A stretch of 64,000 nucleotides of DNA from BD2-11 clade cluster bacterium bin43 (GTDB lineage Bacteria; Gemmatimonadota; Gemmatimonadetes; Longimicrobiales; Gaopeijiaceae): NCBI GenBank assembly GCA_002238605.1, contig MPMR01000022.1:1-64000 (forward strand), given 5' to 3'. Under the pieces are notes generated by a model. It saw only the letters and a list, made by a program, of their open reading frames with translations, was not told the DNA's origin and did no database searches. Below are positions 53,301 through 60,180 of the stretch, one piece after another. The position numbers and the translations under genes are program-made. Numbering within the stretch: the stretch's first letter is position 1; each line of letters opens with the position of its first letter.

Positions 53301-53807
53301 GATGAAGGCGATGGTCGACCCGTCGGGCGAATACCGCGGGTGGTAGTGGGTGGCCACCCCCGTGCCCCCGGTGAGCAACTCGGCCTCGCCGCCGCCCTCG
53401 GCCGCGACGCGGTAGACGTGGCCCAGCAGGTCGAATGCGACCCACCGCCCATCCGGGGAGATGTCCATCGACATCCAGGTCCCCTCCTCGGTGGTGAAGT
53501 CGATGTCGCGGGTCTCGCCCCGCGCCAGGGTCACGTCCCATTCACCGTTGTCTCCGCCCCCGGCCTCCTGGGATGCAAGCGGGAACGCGAACAAAAGGAG
53601 CGCACCGAGGGCGATGGCAGCGCCACCCACCACCGCGTGGGTCGTCCCCAGGCCGACGGCAACCCGTCGCCCGGCGGAATGGGTTGCGCACTGGAACGCG
53701 GCAGCCGGCCGCGGCGCACCCGCGGAAGAGCCGCCTGCAGCCCTCCGGGAAGCGGCCACGGCTGCGAACGACGATCGGATCGCGGGAGACGGTCGGGGAG
53801 GGCGCAT
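50322..53807 (-). CDS. Exported amidohydrolase with N-terminal WD40/PD40-like beta-propeller repeats
   Basis: 1161 aa. An export segment (about 58-80, [19 protein letters not shown]) leads to a region of TolB/PD40-type repeats ([81 protein letters not shown]), then an amidohydrolase domain in the last ~370 residues with [25 protein letters not shown] and [10 protein letters not shown] metal/active-site motifs. This architecture (propeller fused to amidohydrolase) is common in Gemmatimonadota. Probably a periplasmic or surface enzyme releasing small products from peptides or lactams. It begins the operon completed by an alpha/beta hydrolase and a transporter. Confidence 0.85.
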   Translation of the reverse strand: [1161 protein letters not shown]

Positions 53808-53935
53808 GGATGTTCTCTTGCGGTCAAATAGTCGCTTTCTTCACCAGAGGCGAGCCTGAGGCTCTCCATCCCGCGTCGAGGGATGGCTCCTCTGGAGATA
53901 GAGCGCCGGCAGCTTCCCGAGCAAGGTCGATCCAT

Positions 53936-54075
53936 GCGCCCCCCCCCGCGGTTCGCCTACTCCCGGCCGCGCCGGCGCCGGAGCGACGCCCGCCCCCCGG
54001 GGCAGGGCCCACCCCGGCCCCCCCCCCCGGGGTCCCCCCCCCCCCGGCCGCGCCGGCGCGGGAGCGCCGCCCGCC
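53936..54075. repeat. Low-complexity GC-homopolymer tract with an ~81-bp direct repeat
   Basis: Runs of 10-13 C interrupted by few other bases, overlapping the end of the ARPP-1 gene. CGGCCGCGCCGGCG...GAGCG...CCCGCC occurs at about 53964-53994 and again at about 54045-54075, 81 bp apart. As in the TonB-receptor gene, the homopolymers may be sequencing or gap-filling artefacts. Confidence 0.75.
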
Positions 54076-55096
54076 GCTGCCGGTAGCTCGCGTACGCCCC
54101 GGGATCGTCCCCGGCAGTGGCGCGCGTGGGCTCGGAGAAGGCGGTCAGGTGCAGCGCGACCTCCTGATGGATCAGCGCCCCCGCAATCGCGCCCCTCGCC
54201 ACCACCCCCACGTCATGCCCCAGCGCGACCGCCGGGTGGACATCGAATGCCCCTTCCAGCAGACGGTCGACGAAGGCGCGCGCGTGTTTCCGCTTCGCAG
54301 CCCGGTCACGAGCCGGCGGCCGCTCCATCGCATCGATGGCGTAGCTGCGCACCAGCTTGGGGAAGAACGCCGCGAAGGTTTCGGGCTTGTCGAAAAGATC
54401 CAGGCCGACCTGACGCCTGTCGGTGACGAAGATGGCCCCGACCTGGCCGGCATTGAGGGACAGCTTCTCGACGTAGTCGTCCAGCGTGGCCCCGTGGCGC
54501 TCGTAGATCGCGCTCATCGCCTCGGTCGCCGAGGGCGCTTCCATGCGGTTGGCTTTCGCGCGCACGGAGTCCCATACCGCGCCCTGGTCCGAGCGCCGGG
54601 TCCCCGTCGTACGCATCGATTCGTGCACGGTGTGGAGTCTCTGCGCCCGCCCGCGGCTGTATTGCACCCGCTCGGTCACGGCGAAGTCGGGCCGGCTGTA
54701 GCCCCAGCGCCCGGCCTCCACGCACGACACCGGGATGGTCGTGGTACGTTCGGCCGGTACCAGCAGGGTGAGGTTGGCGATCCGGTTCTGCTTGGCGCCC
54801 ACCAGCTCCTCGCCATCGACGATGAGCACGTCGGAATCCGAGCGGTTCTCGACCGCGAGATTCGGGACGCTGCCTCCCTCGTCCACTTCCCGGACCGAAA
54901 CCAGCCCGGTGTGCAGACCTTCCTCGAGGAGCAGGTAGCGGACGGAACTCCGGACATCCGACGTCAGCGGAAAGACGGTCAGGCCGGCGAAGTGTCCGGG
55001 CTTTCCGACCGACAGGCTGGAGAGCGCGGCCCGGGCGCTGTCGATGGGGGTTTGGATGGCATGAGCGTCGGAGTCGGCAAGGGACGGTTGGCGCAT
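53957..55096 (-). CDS. ARPP-1-domain protein
   Basis: 379 aa from ATG 55094-55096 (GGAGA site; an in-frame ATG at 55129 is further up). No signal peptide. Recognised by its conserved run: GLTVFPLTSD, YLLLEEGLHTGLVSVREVDEGGSVPNLAVENRSDSDVLIVDGEELVGAKQNRIANLTLLVPA, TIPVSCVEAGRWGYS, DQGAVWDSV, LSLNAGQVGAIFV. ARPP-1 domains were named from association with ADP-ribosylglycohydrolase, rhodanese and phosphatase families; biochemical function is not established. The last ~45 residues (RRAALPRRRGRGGGDPGG and so on) are the low-complexity tract and may not be real. The gene is divergent from a MerR-type regulator. Confidence 0.82.
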   Translation of the reverse strand: MRQPSLADSDAHAIQTPIDSARAALSSLSVGKPGHFAGLTVFPLTSDVRSSVRYLLLEEGLHTGLVSVREVDEGGSVPNLAVENRSDSDVLIVDGEELVGAKQNRIANLTLLVPAERTTTIPVSCVEAGRWGYSRPDFAVTERVQYSRGRAQRLHTVHESMRTTGTRRSDQGAVWDSVRAKANRMEAPSATEAMSAIYERHGATLDDYVEKLSLNAGQVGAIFVTDRRQVGLDLFDKPETFAAFFPKLVRSYAIDAMERPPARDRAAKRKHARAFVDRLLEGAFDVHPAVALGHDVGVVARGAIAGALIHQEVALHLTAFSEPTRATAGDDPGAYASYRQRRAALPRRRGRGGGDPGGGGRGGPCPGGRASLRRRRGRE

Positions 55097-55119
55097 GGTG
55101 GTATCTCCTTGTATATTGT

Positions 55120-55144
55120 CAGTAATCACCAGTTGTTGTCAGTA
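55120..55144. promoter_or_regulatory. Candidate operator 1, three phased CAGTN boxes
   Basis: CAGTA (55120-55124), CAGTT (55130-55134), CAGTA (55140-55144), each exactly 10 bp from the next. On the minus strand this covers the -10 and the presumed transcription start of the ARPP-1 gene. Confidence 0.65.
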
Positions 55145-55169
55145 TACAGACTTGACCGGCTCATGTCAA
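55141..55169 (-). promoter_or_regulatory. Near-consensus sigma70 promoter of the ARPP-1 gene
   Basis: Minus strand: TTGACA (55164-55169), 17-bp spacer, TATACT (55141-55146). The start of transcription would be about 55134, leaving a leader of roughly 40 nt before ATG 55096. The promoter is unusually close to consensus, consistent with a strong promoter held down by a repressor. Confidence 0.7.
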
Positions 55170-55194
55170 CAGTAGTTATCAGTTGATACCAGTA
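55170..55194. promoter_or_regulatory. Candidate operator 2, three phased CAGTN boxes
   Basis: CAGTA (55170-55174), CAGTT (55180-55184), CAGTA (55190-55194): the same layout as operator 1, shifted exactly 50 bp. It lies directly upstream of the -35 on the ARPP-1 side and within the leader/promoter side of the MerR gene. Confidence 0.65.
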
Positions 55195-55245
55195 AACGAC
55201 ACTTCCGGGGACAACCGAGGGCGCCGGCAGCCTTAGAGGCAGAGA

Positions 55246-56070
55246 ATGGGCAGCTATACGACGAAGGAACTGGAGCGCGACACCGGCTTCGGCCGGAGGA
55301 CGATCGCGTATTACGTACAGGAGGGCCTGCTGCCCCGGGTCGGCCGGCGAGGGCCCCGCACCCGCTATCCCGAACTGGTGCGGGATCGGCTCCTCTTCAT
55401 CCGCCGCGTACGCGAGGCCGAGGCCGAGGGTGAGATCCGGCCGGTGCCCCTCCGCGACCTGCGCGGGTTGTTCGAAGCCCTGCCCCAGGAGCTGGTCGCG
55501 AGCGTCGCCGCCGGGGAGACCCCGATGACCGGCGACATCGTGTCGCGCTCATCCGTCGATCAACGTTCGATGGTCGACCGGGTGGCCGCGCTCAGGAAGC
55601 GGCTCCTGGCTGAGCCGCCGGAGCTGGCTCTCAGATCCCCGGCGCCCCCCCTCCACGAGAGCGAGAGGATGTCCCCGCCTGCGGAAAGGCCCCGGGACCT
55701 CGATGACGAGTGGACGCACGTGGCCGCTCCTCTGCCGCCGGAATCGTGGCTGGATGACGATGTCGTTGCCGACGCACCGAGCCCGCCCGGGAGTCCCGCG
55801 GAGCCGGACGAGGACGCCGATGCCCTCGGGAACCAGCTGTCCTGGGTGCTGAACGAGCTCCGGGCCCAGGCCCGCCGCCGGCACGAACTTGCTCCGGACA
55901 CGATCGACACCTGGTCGCAGGTCGAGGTTACGTCCGACATCCGACTCGCGATTCGGGGGATGGCGGACGAGGACGCGTTCCTTCTGCGGGTCGCCGGCCG
56001 CCTGCTGCGGCAGCTGCTGGAGAGCCGCACTCCGGCGGCGGAACGAAGCTCGGACGAGTTCGAGGAGTAG
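55246..56070 (+). CDS. MerR-family transcriptional regulator
   Basis: 274 aa. An N-terminal MerR winged helix is clear (YTTKELERDTGFGRRTIAYYVQEGLLPRVGRRGPRTRYPELVRDRLLFIRRVREAEAEG, about residues 4-65). The rest is long and largely disordered (Pro/Ser/Asp-rich, 110-190), with a helical C-terminus (NQLSWVLNELRAQARRRH; DAFLLRVAGRLLRQLLESR). There is no metal-type Cys pattern as in MerR or CueR. It is transcribed divergently from the ARPP-1 gene and the interval between them carries paired phased repeats, so it is the likely regulator of that gene and of itself. Confidence 0.85.
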   Translation: MGSYTTKELERDTGFGRRTIAYYVQEGLLPRVGRRGPRTRYPELVRDRLLFIRRVREAEAEGEIRPVPLRDLRGLFEALPQELVASVAAGETPMTGDIVSRSSVDQRSMVDRVAALRKRLLAEPPELALRSPAPPLHESERMSPPAERPRDLDDEWTHVAAPLPPESWLDDDVVADAPSPPGSPAEPDEDADALGNQLSWVLNELRAQARRRHELAPDTIDTWSQVEVTSDIRLAIRGMADEDAFLLRVAGRLLRQLLESRTPAAERSSDEFEE

Positions 56071-56099
56071 GCACCGGACCGGCACCGGGCCTGCAGACC

Positions 56100-57020
56100 G
56101 TGGAGCCGAGCCGCGGTTCGACCGCAATCGCGGCGGAAAGCGCCTGCCGCGCGATCGGCCTGGAGTCCTCCGACATCCTGAGCGCGCGGCCCGTCGGAGG
56201 CGGGTGCATCAACCAGGGCACCGCCCTTCGCACCACCCGGGGCGACTTCTTCCTGAAGTGGAACCGGCAGGCCGATCACCGCTTCTTCGGCGTGGAGGCC
56301 GAGGGCCTGGAGGCGCTGGAGGCCGCGGACGCCGTGCGCGTGCCGGCGGTCATCGCCGCGAGCGGGCCCGGGGATGAGGTCGCCTGGCTGCTCCTCGAGT
56401 GGATCGAGGAGGGTCGGCCCGGCAGACGGGACTGGATGCGGCTGGGGCGGAAGCTGGCCGCGCTGCACCGGCATGCGGGCCCGGCAGGGCCGGGGGCTCG
56501 CTTCGGATGGCCCGACGACAACCTGATCGGGTCGCTGCCGCAGCCGAACGGGTGGAGCGCCGAGTGGCCCGACTTCTGGGCGGAGCGCCGCATCCGTCCG
56601 CTGGCGAGGGAGCTTCGCGTGCGGGGCGCCCTGTCGGGGGCGCAGGCAGCCGTGGTCGAGGCGGCGGCAGCGCGCGCGGACAAACTCCTCGGTCCGGCGG
56701 TGGCCGCGGATGGCCCTTCCCTGCTCCACGGCGACCTCTGGTCGGGCAACGTGCTTTTCACCCGCGAGGGCGCCCCCGTCCTCATCGATCCGGCGGTGTA
56801 CGTCGGTCACCGCGAGGTGGACCTGGCCATGGCCGACCTATTCGGTGGCTTTTCCGGGATCTTCCGCGAGGCCTACGAAGACGCCTGGCCTCTCCAGCCG
56901 GGCTACCTGCGGCGGCGGCCCGCCTACCAGCTCTACCCGCTGCTGGTGCATGCACGACTCTTCGGGGGCGGCTACGCGGCATCCGCGGTCGCGGCGGCGA
57001 GGGCGGCGCTGGGGCTATGA
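56100..57020 (+). CDS. Fructosamine kinase-family protein
   Basis: 306 aa from GTG 56100, 30 bp after the MerR gene. Kinase-like fold with the family signature: RPVGGGCINQGTALRTTRG (nucleotide loop), FLKWN (Lys), LLHGDLWSGNVLF (catalytic HGDLxxxN) and LIDPAVYVGHREVDLAMADLFGGFS (metal-binding DPAVYxGHxExD). FN3K-type enzymes phosphorylate ketosamines on glycated proteins or amines, which removes the glycation. Its stop overlaps the ATG of the AbrB-like gene (ATGA). Confidence 0.88.
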   Translation: MEPSRGSTAIAAESACRAIGLESSDILSARPVGGGCINQGTALRTTRGDFFLKWNRQADHRFFGVEAEGLEALEAADAVRVPAVIAASGPGDEVAWLLLEWIEEGRPGRRDWMRLGRKLAALHRHAGPAGPGARFGWPDDNLIGSLPQPNGWSAEWPDFWAERRIRPLARELRVRGALSGAQAAVVEAAAARADKLLGPAVAADGPSLLHGDLWSGNVLFTREGAPVLIDPAVYVGHREVDLAMADLFGGFSGIFREAYEDAWPLQPGYLRRRPAYQLYPLLVHARLFGGGYAASAVAAARAALGL

Positions 57021-57364
57021 AAATTTCCGAACGAGGCCAGATCACGATTCCCAAGCGCCTGCGAGAGCGCTTCGGTTTCCGTCCGGACGTTGAAGTGGAA
57101 ATCACGCCGGCGGAGGGTGGACTACTCATACGCAAGCAAACGAACTCCGAACATCCCAGAGCCGTGATCCGGCGCCAACCACCGTCGTTTTCCGCCGTTT
57201 CGCCCGGTGCAGCCCGAGGCCATATCATCCTTGCTGAGGTCGTAGCCCCCGCGGTCGGGCCGGCGCATGGGGGTGACGGCGCGTGGCGGCGGGCCGGACG
57301 GCCCCGGGGCGAAGCGATCCTTCGTTCGAGCGGTGAACTCCTCGGGGAGGCAAGATGCGATTGA
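57017..57364 (+). CDS. AbrB/SpoVT-type DNA-binding domain protein, orphan antitoxin-like
   Basis: 115 aa from ATG 57017 (ATGA overlap with fructosamine kinase). Residues 1-50 are an AbrB/VapB-type swapped-hairpin domain (MKISERGQITIPKRLRERFGF, DVEVEITPAEGGLLIRKQ). In VapB antitoxins such a domain is followed by a PIN toxin gene; no toxin is present and the rest of this frame (RAVIRRQPPSF...) looks like unselected sequence running into the next gene. It is probably a decayed or orphan antitoxin. Confidence 0.55.
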   Translation: MKISERGQITIPKRLRERFGFRPDVEVEITPAEGGLLIRKQTNSEHPRAVIRRQPPSFSAVSPGAARGHIILAEVVAPAVGPAHGGDGAWRRAGRPRGEAILRSSGELLGEARCD

Positions 57365-58602
57365 CGCGGATCGGTGTGGTCTTCTTGACGGGGCTTCTCA
57401 CCTCGGCGCCCCCCGTCCTGCAGGGACAGGACGGCGTGCCGCGGGTCACGCTCGCGGAGGCGCTGGACGCCTTTGCCGAGAACAGCCTGGCGCTGCGCAT
57501 TGCCCGGGCCGAGGCGGCGGAGATTGCGGGACGGGCGCGCCAGAGTCGGAGCTACGCCAACCCCGCCATCTCGCTCCTGCGCGAGGATCTGAGCCGTTCC
57601 GGCGACGACTATTGGGAAACAACCGCGGGGCTGATGCAGCGCATCGAATGGCCGGGGCGTACGGCCGCCCGCGGCGTGGCCGCCCGCCACACGATCACCG
57701 GGGCCGGCGCCCGGTTCCGCGCCGACTCGCTGCAGTTGGTCTTCGTCGTCCGCGAGGCGTACGTGGGCGCCTGGCTTGCGGAGGAGGCGGAGCAAACGAT
57801 CGGGCAGGCCGCGGAGATGATCCAGGTGGTGACGCGAGCGGCCGAACAGCGGCTCGAGGCGGGCGACATCTCGGGGTACGAGACCCGTCGGCTGCGGCTC
57901 GGCCGCATTCAGGCCGAGAAGGACGAGGCGGACGCGGAGCTCCGGGCCCGCGCCGCCCGCCGGCTGCTGGCGTCGCTGGTTCTGCCGGCGGTTTCCCTGC
58001 ACGAGCTGGGACCCGCCGATGCGATTGTGGGCATTCCTCCGGCCATCGCTTCCGGAGCCGCCCTCGATGCCCTCGCCCGCCGTCCCGACCTGGAGGCGGC
58101 CGCGCGCGAGCTGGACGCGGCCCGAGCCGAGCACAGAGTCGCGAACCTGGGGTGGGTGCCCGATCCGACCCTGAACCTGGCGTACAAGGAGCACGCCGAC
58201 GGCTTCAAGGGCGCCACGGTCGGGGTGGACCTGCCCCTCCCGATCTTCAACCGCGCGGGGGGCGCCCGGGACGAAGCCGCCGCCCGCGAATCGGCGGCCC
58301 TCTCCAGCCTCGATCTTCTCCGGCGCCAGGCCGAGCTCGACCTGGTGGACGCGTCCGACCGGTACTCGGTCGCGCGTGAGCGTCTGGAGGTCACGGGCGA
58401 GGGCATCATGGCCGAGGCCGAGGTCCTACTGTCGGCGGCGAGGGTGGCCTACGATGAAGGCGAGATGACGCTGGTGGAGTTTCTGGACGCGACCGGCGCC
58501 TTCCGGGATGCCCGACTCAGCGCGCTCACCCTTCGGGCCGAAGCCTGGCTCGCCTACTACAACCTGCTGCGCGCCATGGGTGCCTCCGGGGAGGAGTCAT
58601 GA
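57355..58602 (+). CDS. TolC-family outer-membrane factor, CzcC-like
   Basis: 415 aa. Signal peptide (IGVVFLTGLLTSAPPVLQGQ). Two OEP repeats are visible (VTLAEALDAFAENSLALRIARAEAAE ... YANPAISLLRE; LARRPDLEAAARELDAARAEHRVANLGWVPDPTLNLAYKE). Acts as the outer-membrane channel for the RND pump encoded downstream. Its stop overlaps the adaptor start (TGATGA region, 58599-58602). Most likely a metal-efflux (CzcCBA/CusCBA) set. Confidence 0.88.
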   Translation: MRLTRIGVVFLTGLLTSAPPVLQGQDGVPRVTLAEALDAFAENSLALRIARAEAAEIAGRARQSRSYANPAISLLREDLSRSGDDYWETTAGLMQRIEWPGRTAARGVAARHTITGAGARFRADSLQLVFVVREAYVGAWLAEEAEQTIGQAAEMIQVVTRAAEQRLEAGDISGYETRRLRLGRIQAEKDEADAELRARAARRLLASLVLPAVSLHELGPADAIVGIPPAIASGAALDALARRPDLEAAARELDAARAEHRVANLGWVPDPTLNLAYKEHADGFKGATVGVDLPLPIFNRAGGARDEAAARESAALSSLDLLRRQAELDLVDASDRYSVARERLEVTGEGIMAEAEVLLSAARVAYDEGEMTLVEFLDATGAFRDARLSALTLRAEAWLAYYNLLRAMGASGEES

Positions 58603-60167
58603 TGAGGGGAGCCATGACGAGGGGAGTCGGGATGGCGCCGGGGTCGGGGGCCGCGACTGCGCCGAGGCCCGGGCTCGCCGGCCCGCTGGTGTGCGGGATC
58701 GCCGCGCTTTGGTGCATCGGTTGCGGTTCGGGCGCGGACGATCTTCCGCCGGAGCCCGATCCGGCCTTTGCCGGGGGCGCGGTCGTAACACACTGGACCG
58801 ACGCCCTCGAGCTCTTCGTCGAGTACCCGCCGCACGTGCGCGGGCTGGCGGGCGACGTGTGGGCGATCCACCTCACCTGGCTCGCGGACTGGTCGCCGGT
58901 CGAGGAGGGCAGCCTGACGCTGGCGCTGGAAGGGCCGGGTGGAGCGCGCGAGGAGATCGTGATGCCCGCGCCCGCCCGGTCGGGCGTCTTCACGACGGCT
59001 CCCGTGCTGCCGGTGGCCGGGATCTGGCGCGCCGACTTCAGGCTTGCCGCCCGCGGCCGCGAGTACCCGGTCCCGGTGGGCGAATTCGAGGTCTTCGAGA
59101 GCGTCGGCGCCCTGGTCCCGGAAGAGGATGTCCCGTCGTCCGGCCTGATCACGCTGCTCAAGGAGCAGCAGTGGACGATGCCCTTCGCGGTGGCGGCCGC
59201 CGAGGAGCGCAGCATTCCCCGTTCGATTCCCGCAGCCGGAGAGATCGTCGCGCCTGCCGACGGCCTCGCGCACGTCTCCGTGCCGGTCACCGGACTGGTG
59301 GTCGTGCAGGGTCCCACGCCCGCCCCGGGGGATGCGGTCGCCGCGGGGCAGACGCTCGCGCTGATCGCCCCCACCAGCCTGGACGACTCGTTCGCGCGCA
59401 TGCAGGTGCGGGTGGCCCACGCGGAGCGGGAGGCGACGCGCGCGGAGCGGCTGTTCGCCGCCGAGGCCATCCCGGAACGCCGCCTGCTGGAGGCGCGGCA
59501 CGAACTGGAGGTGGCGCGGGCGGCCTTCGCCGCCGTGGGCGGGATACAGCCGCCGGAGGGCGACGAGGCCGCACACCTCTATGCGCTGCGCAGCCCAATC
59601 GGGGGCGTCCTCTCGGAGCGCCATGTCGCTCCCGGGGAGCAGGTGGAGGCGGGCGCGCACGCCTTCACGGTGGTCGATCCGGCGACGCTCTGGTTCATCG
59701 CCCGGCTGCCGGCACGCGAGGCCGCGGCGGCGGGAGGGGTGCGGGAGGCCTGGTTCACGGTCGAGGGGGCGGACGCGACCTACACCACCGACCGGGTGGT
59801 CTCCACCGGCACCGTCATCGACCCCGAGACCCGCACCCTGCCGCTGCGCTTCGCCATCGCCAACCCGGACGGGACGCTGAAGGTGGGCATGCTGGCCGAG
59901 GGGCGGCTGCTCACGGGAGAGCCGGTCACCGGCGTCGCCGTCCCGTCCGCGGCGATCCAGGACGAGGACGGGCTCGGGGTCGTCTACGTCGAAGTCGGCG
60001 GGGAGAGCTTCCAGCGCCGGGTGGTGGAGCCGGGGCCCTCCGACGGGGTCTGGACGCTGGTCTCCGGCGTGGCAGCCGGCGAGCGGGTGGTCACCGGGGG
60101 CGCCTACCAGGTGTTCCTCGCGTCGCTGGGTGAAGCGGACCTCGCCGATCACGGGCACACGCATTGA
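58599..60167 (+). CDS. RND periplasmic adaptor, CzcB/CusB-like
   Basis: 522 aa. N-terminal export segment with possible lipobox (GPLVCGIAALWCIGCG). A ~150-residue N-terminal extra domain (FVEYPPHVRGLAGDVWAIHLTWLADW...) comes before the usual adaptor elements: lipoyl half (PADGLAHVSVPVTGLVVVQGPTPAPGDAVAAGQTLALI), hairpin (MQVRVAHAEREATRAERLFAAEAIPERRLLEARHELEVARAAF), beta barrel (FTVVDPATLWFIARLPA) and membrane-proximal part (GVAVPSAAIQDEDG). It ends with His-rich DLADHGHTH, which could bind metal. It links the pump to the TolC-type channel. Confidence 0.86.
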   Translation: MMRGAMTRGVGMAPGSGAATAPRPGLAGPLVCGIAALWCIGCGSGADDLPPEPDPAFAGGAVVTHWTDALELFVEYPPHVRGLAGDVWAIHLTWLADWSPVEEGSLTLALEGPGGAREEIVMPAPARSGVFTTAPVLPVAGIWRADFRLAARGREYPVPVGEFEVFESVGALVPEEDVPSSGLITLLKEQQWTMPFAVAAAEERSIPRSIPAAGEIVAPADGLAHVSVPVTGLVVVQGPTPAPGDAVAAGQTLALIAPTSLDDSFARMQVRVAHAEREATRAERLFAAEAIPERRLLEARHELEVARAAFAAVGGIQPPEGDEAAHLYALRSPIGGVLSERHVAPGEQVEAGAHAFTVVDPATLWFIARLPAREAAAAGGVREAWFTVEGADATYTTDRVVSTGTVIDPETRTLPLRFAIANPDGTLKVGMLAEGRLLTGEPVTGVAVPSAAIQDEDGLGVVYVEVGGESFQRRVVEPGPSDGVWTLVSGVAAGERVVTGGAYQVFLASLGEADLADHGHTH

Positions 60168-60180
60168 CGGGTATCGGCTG

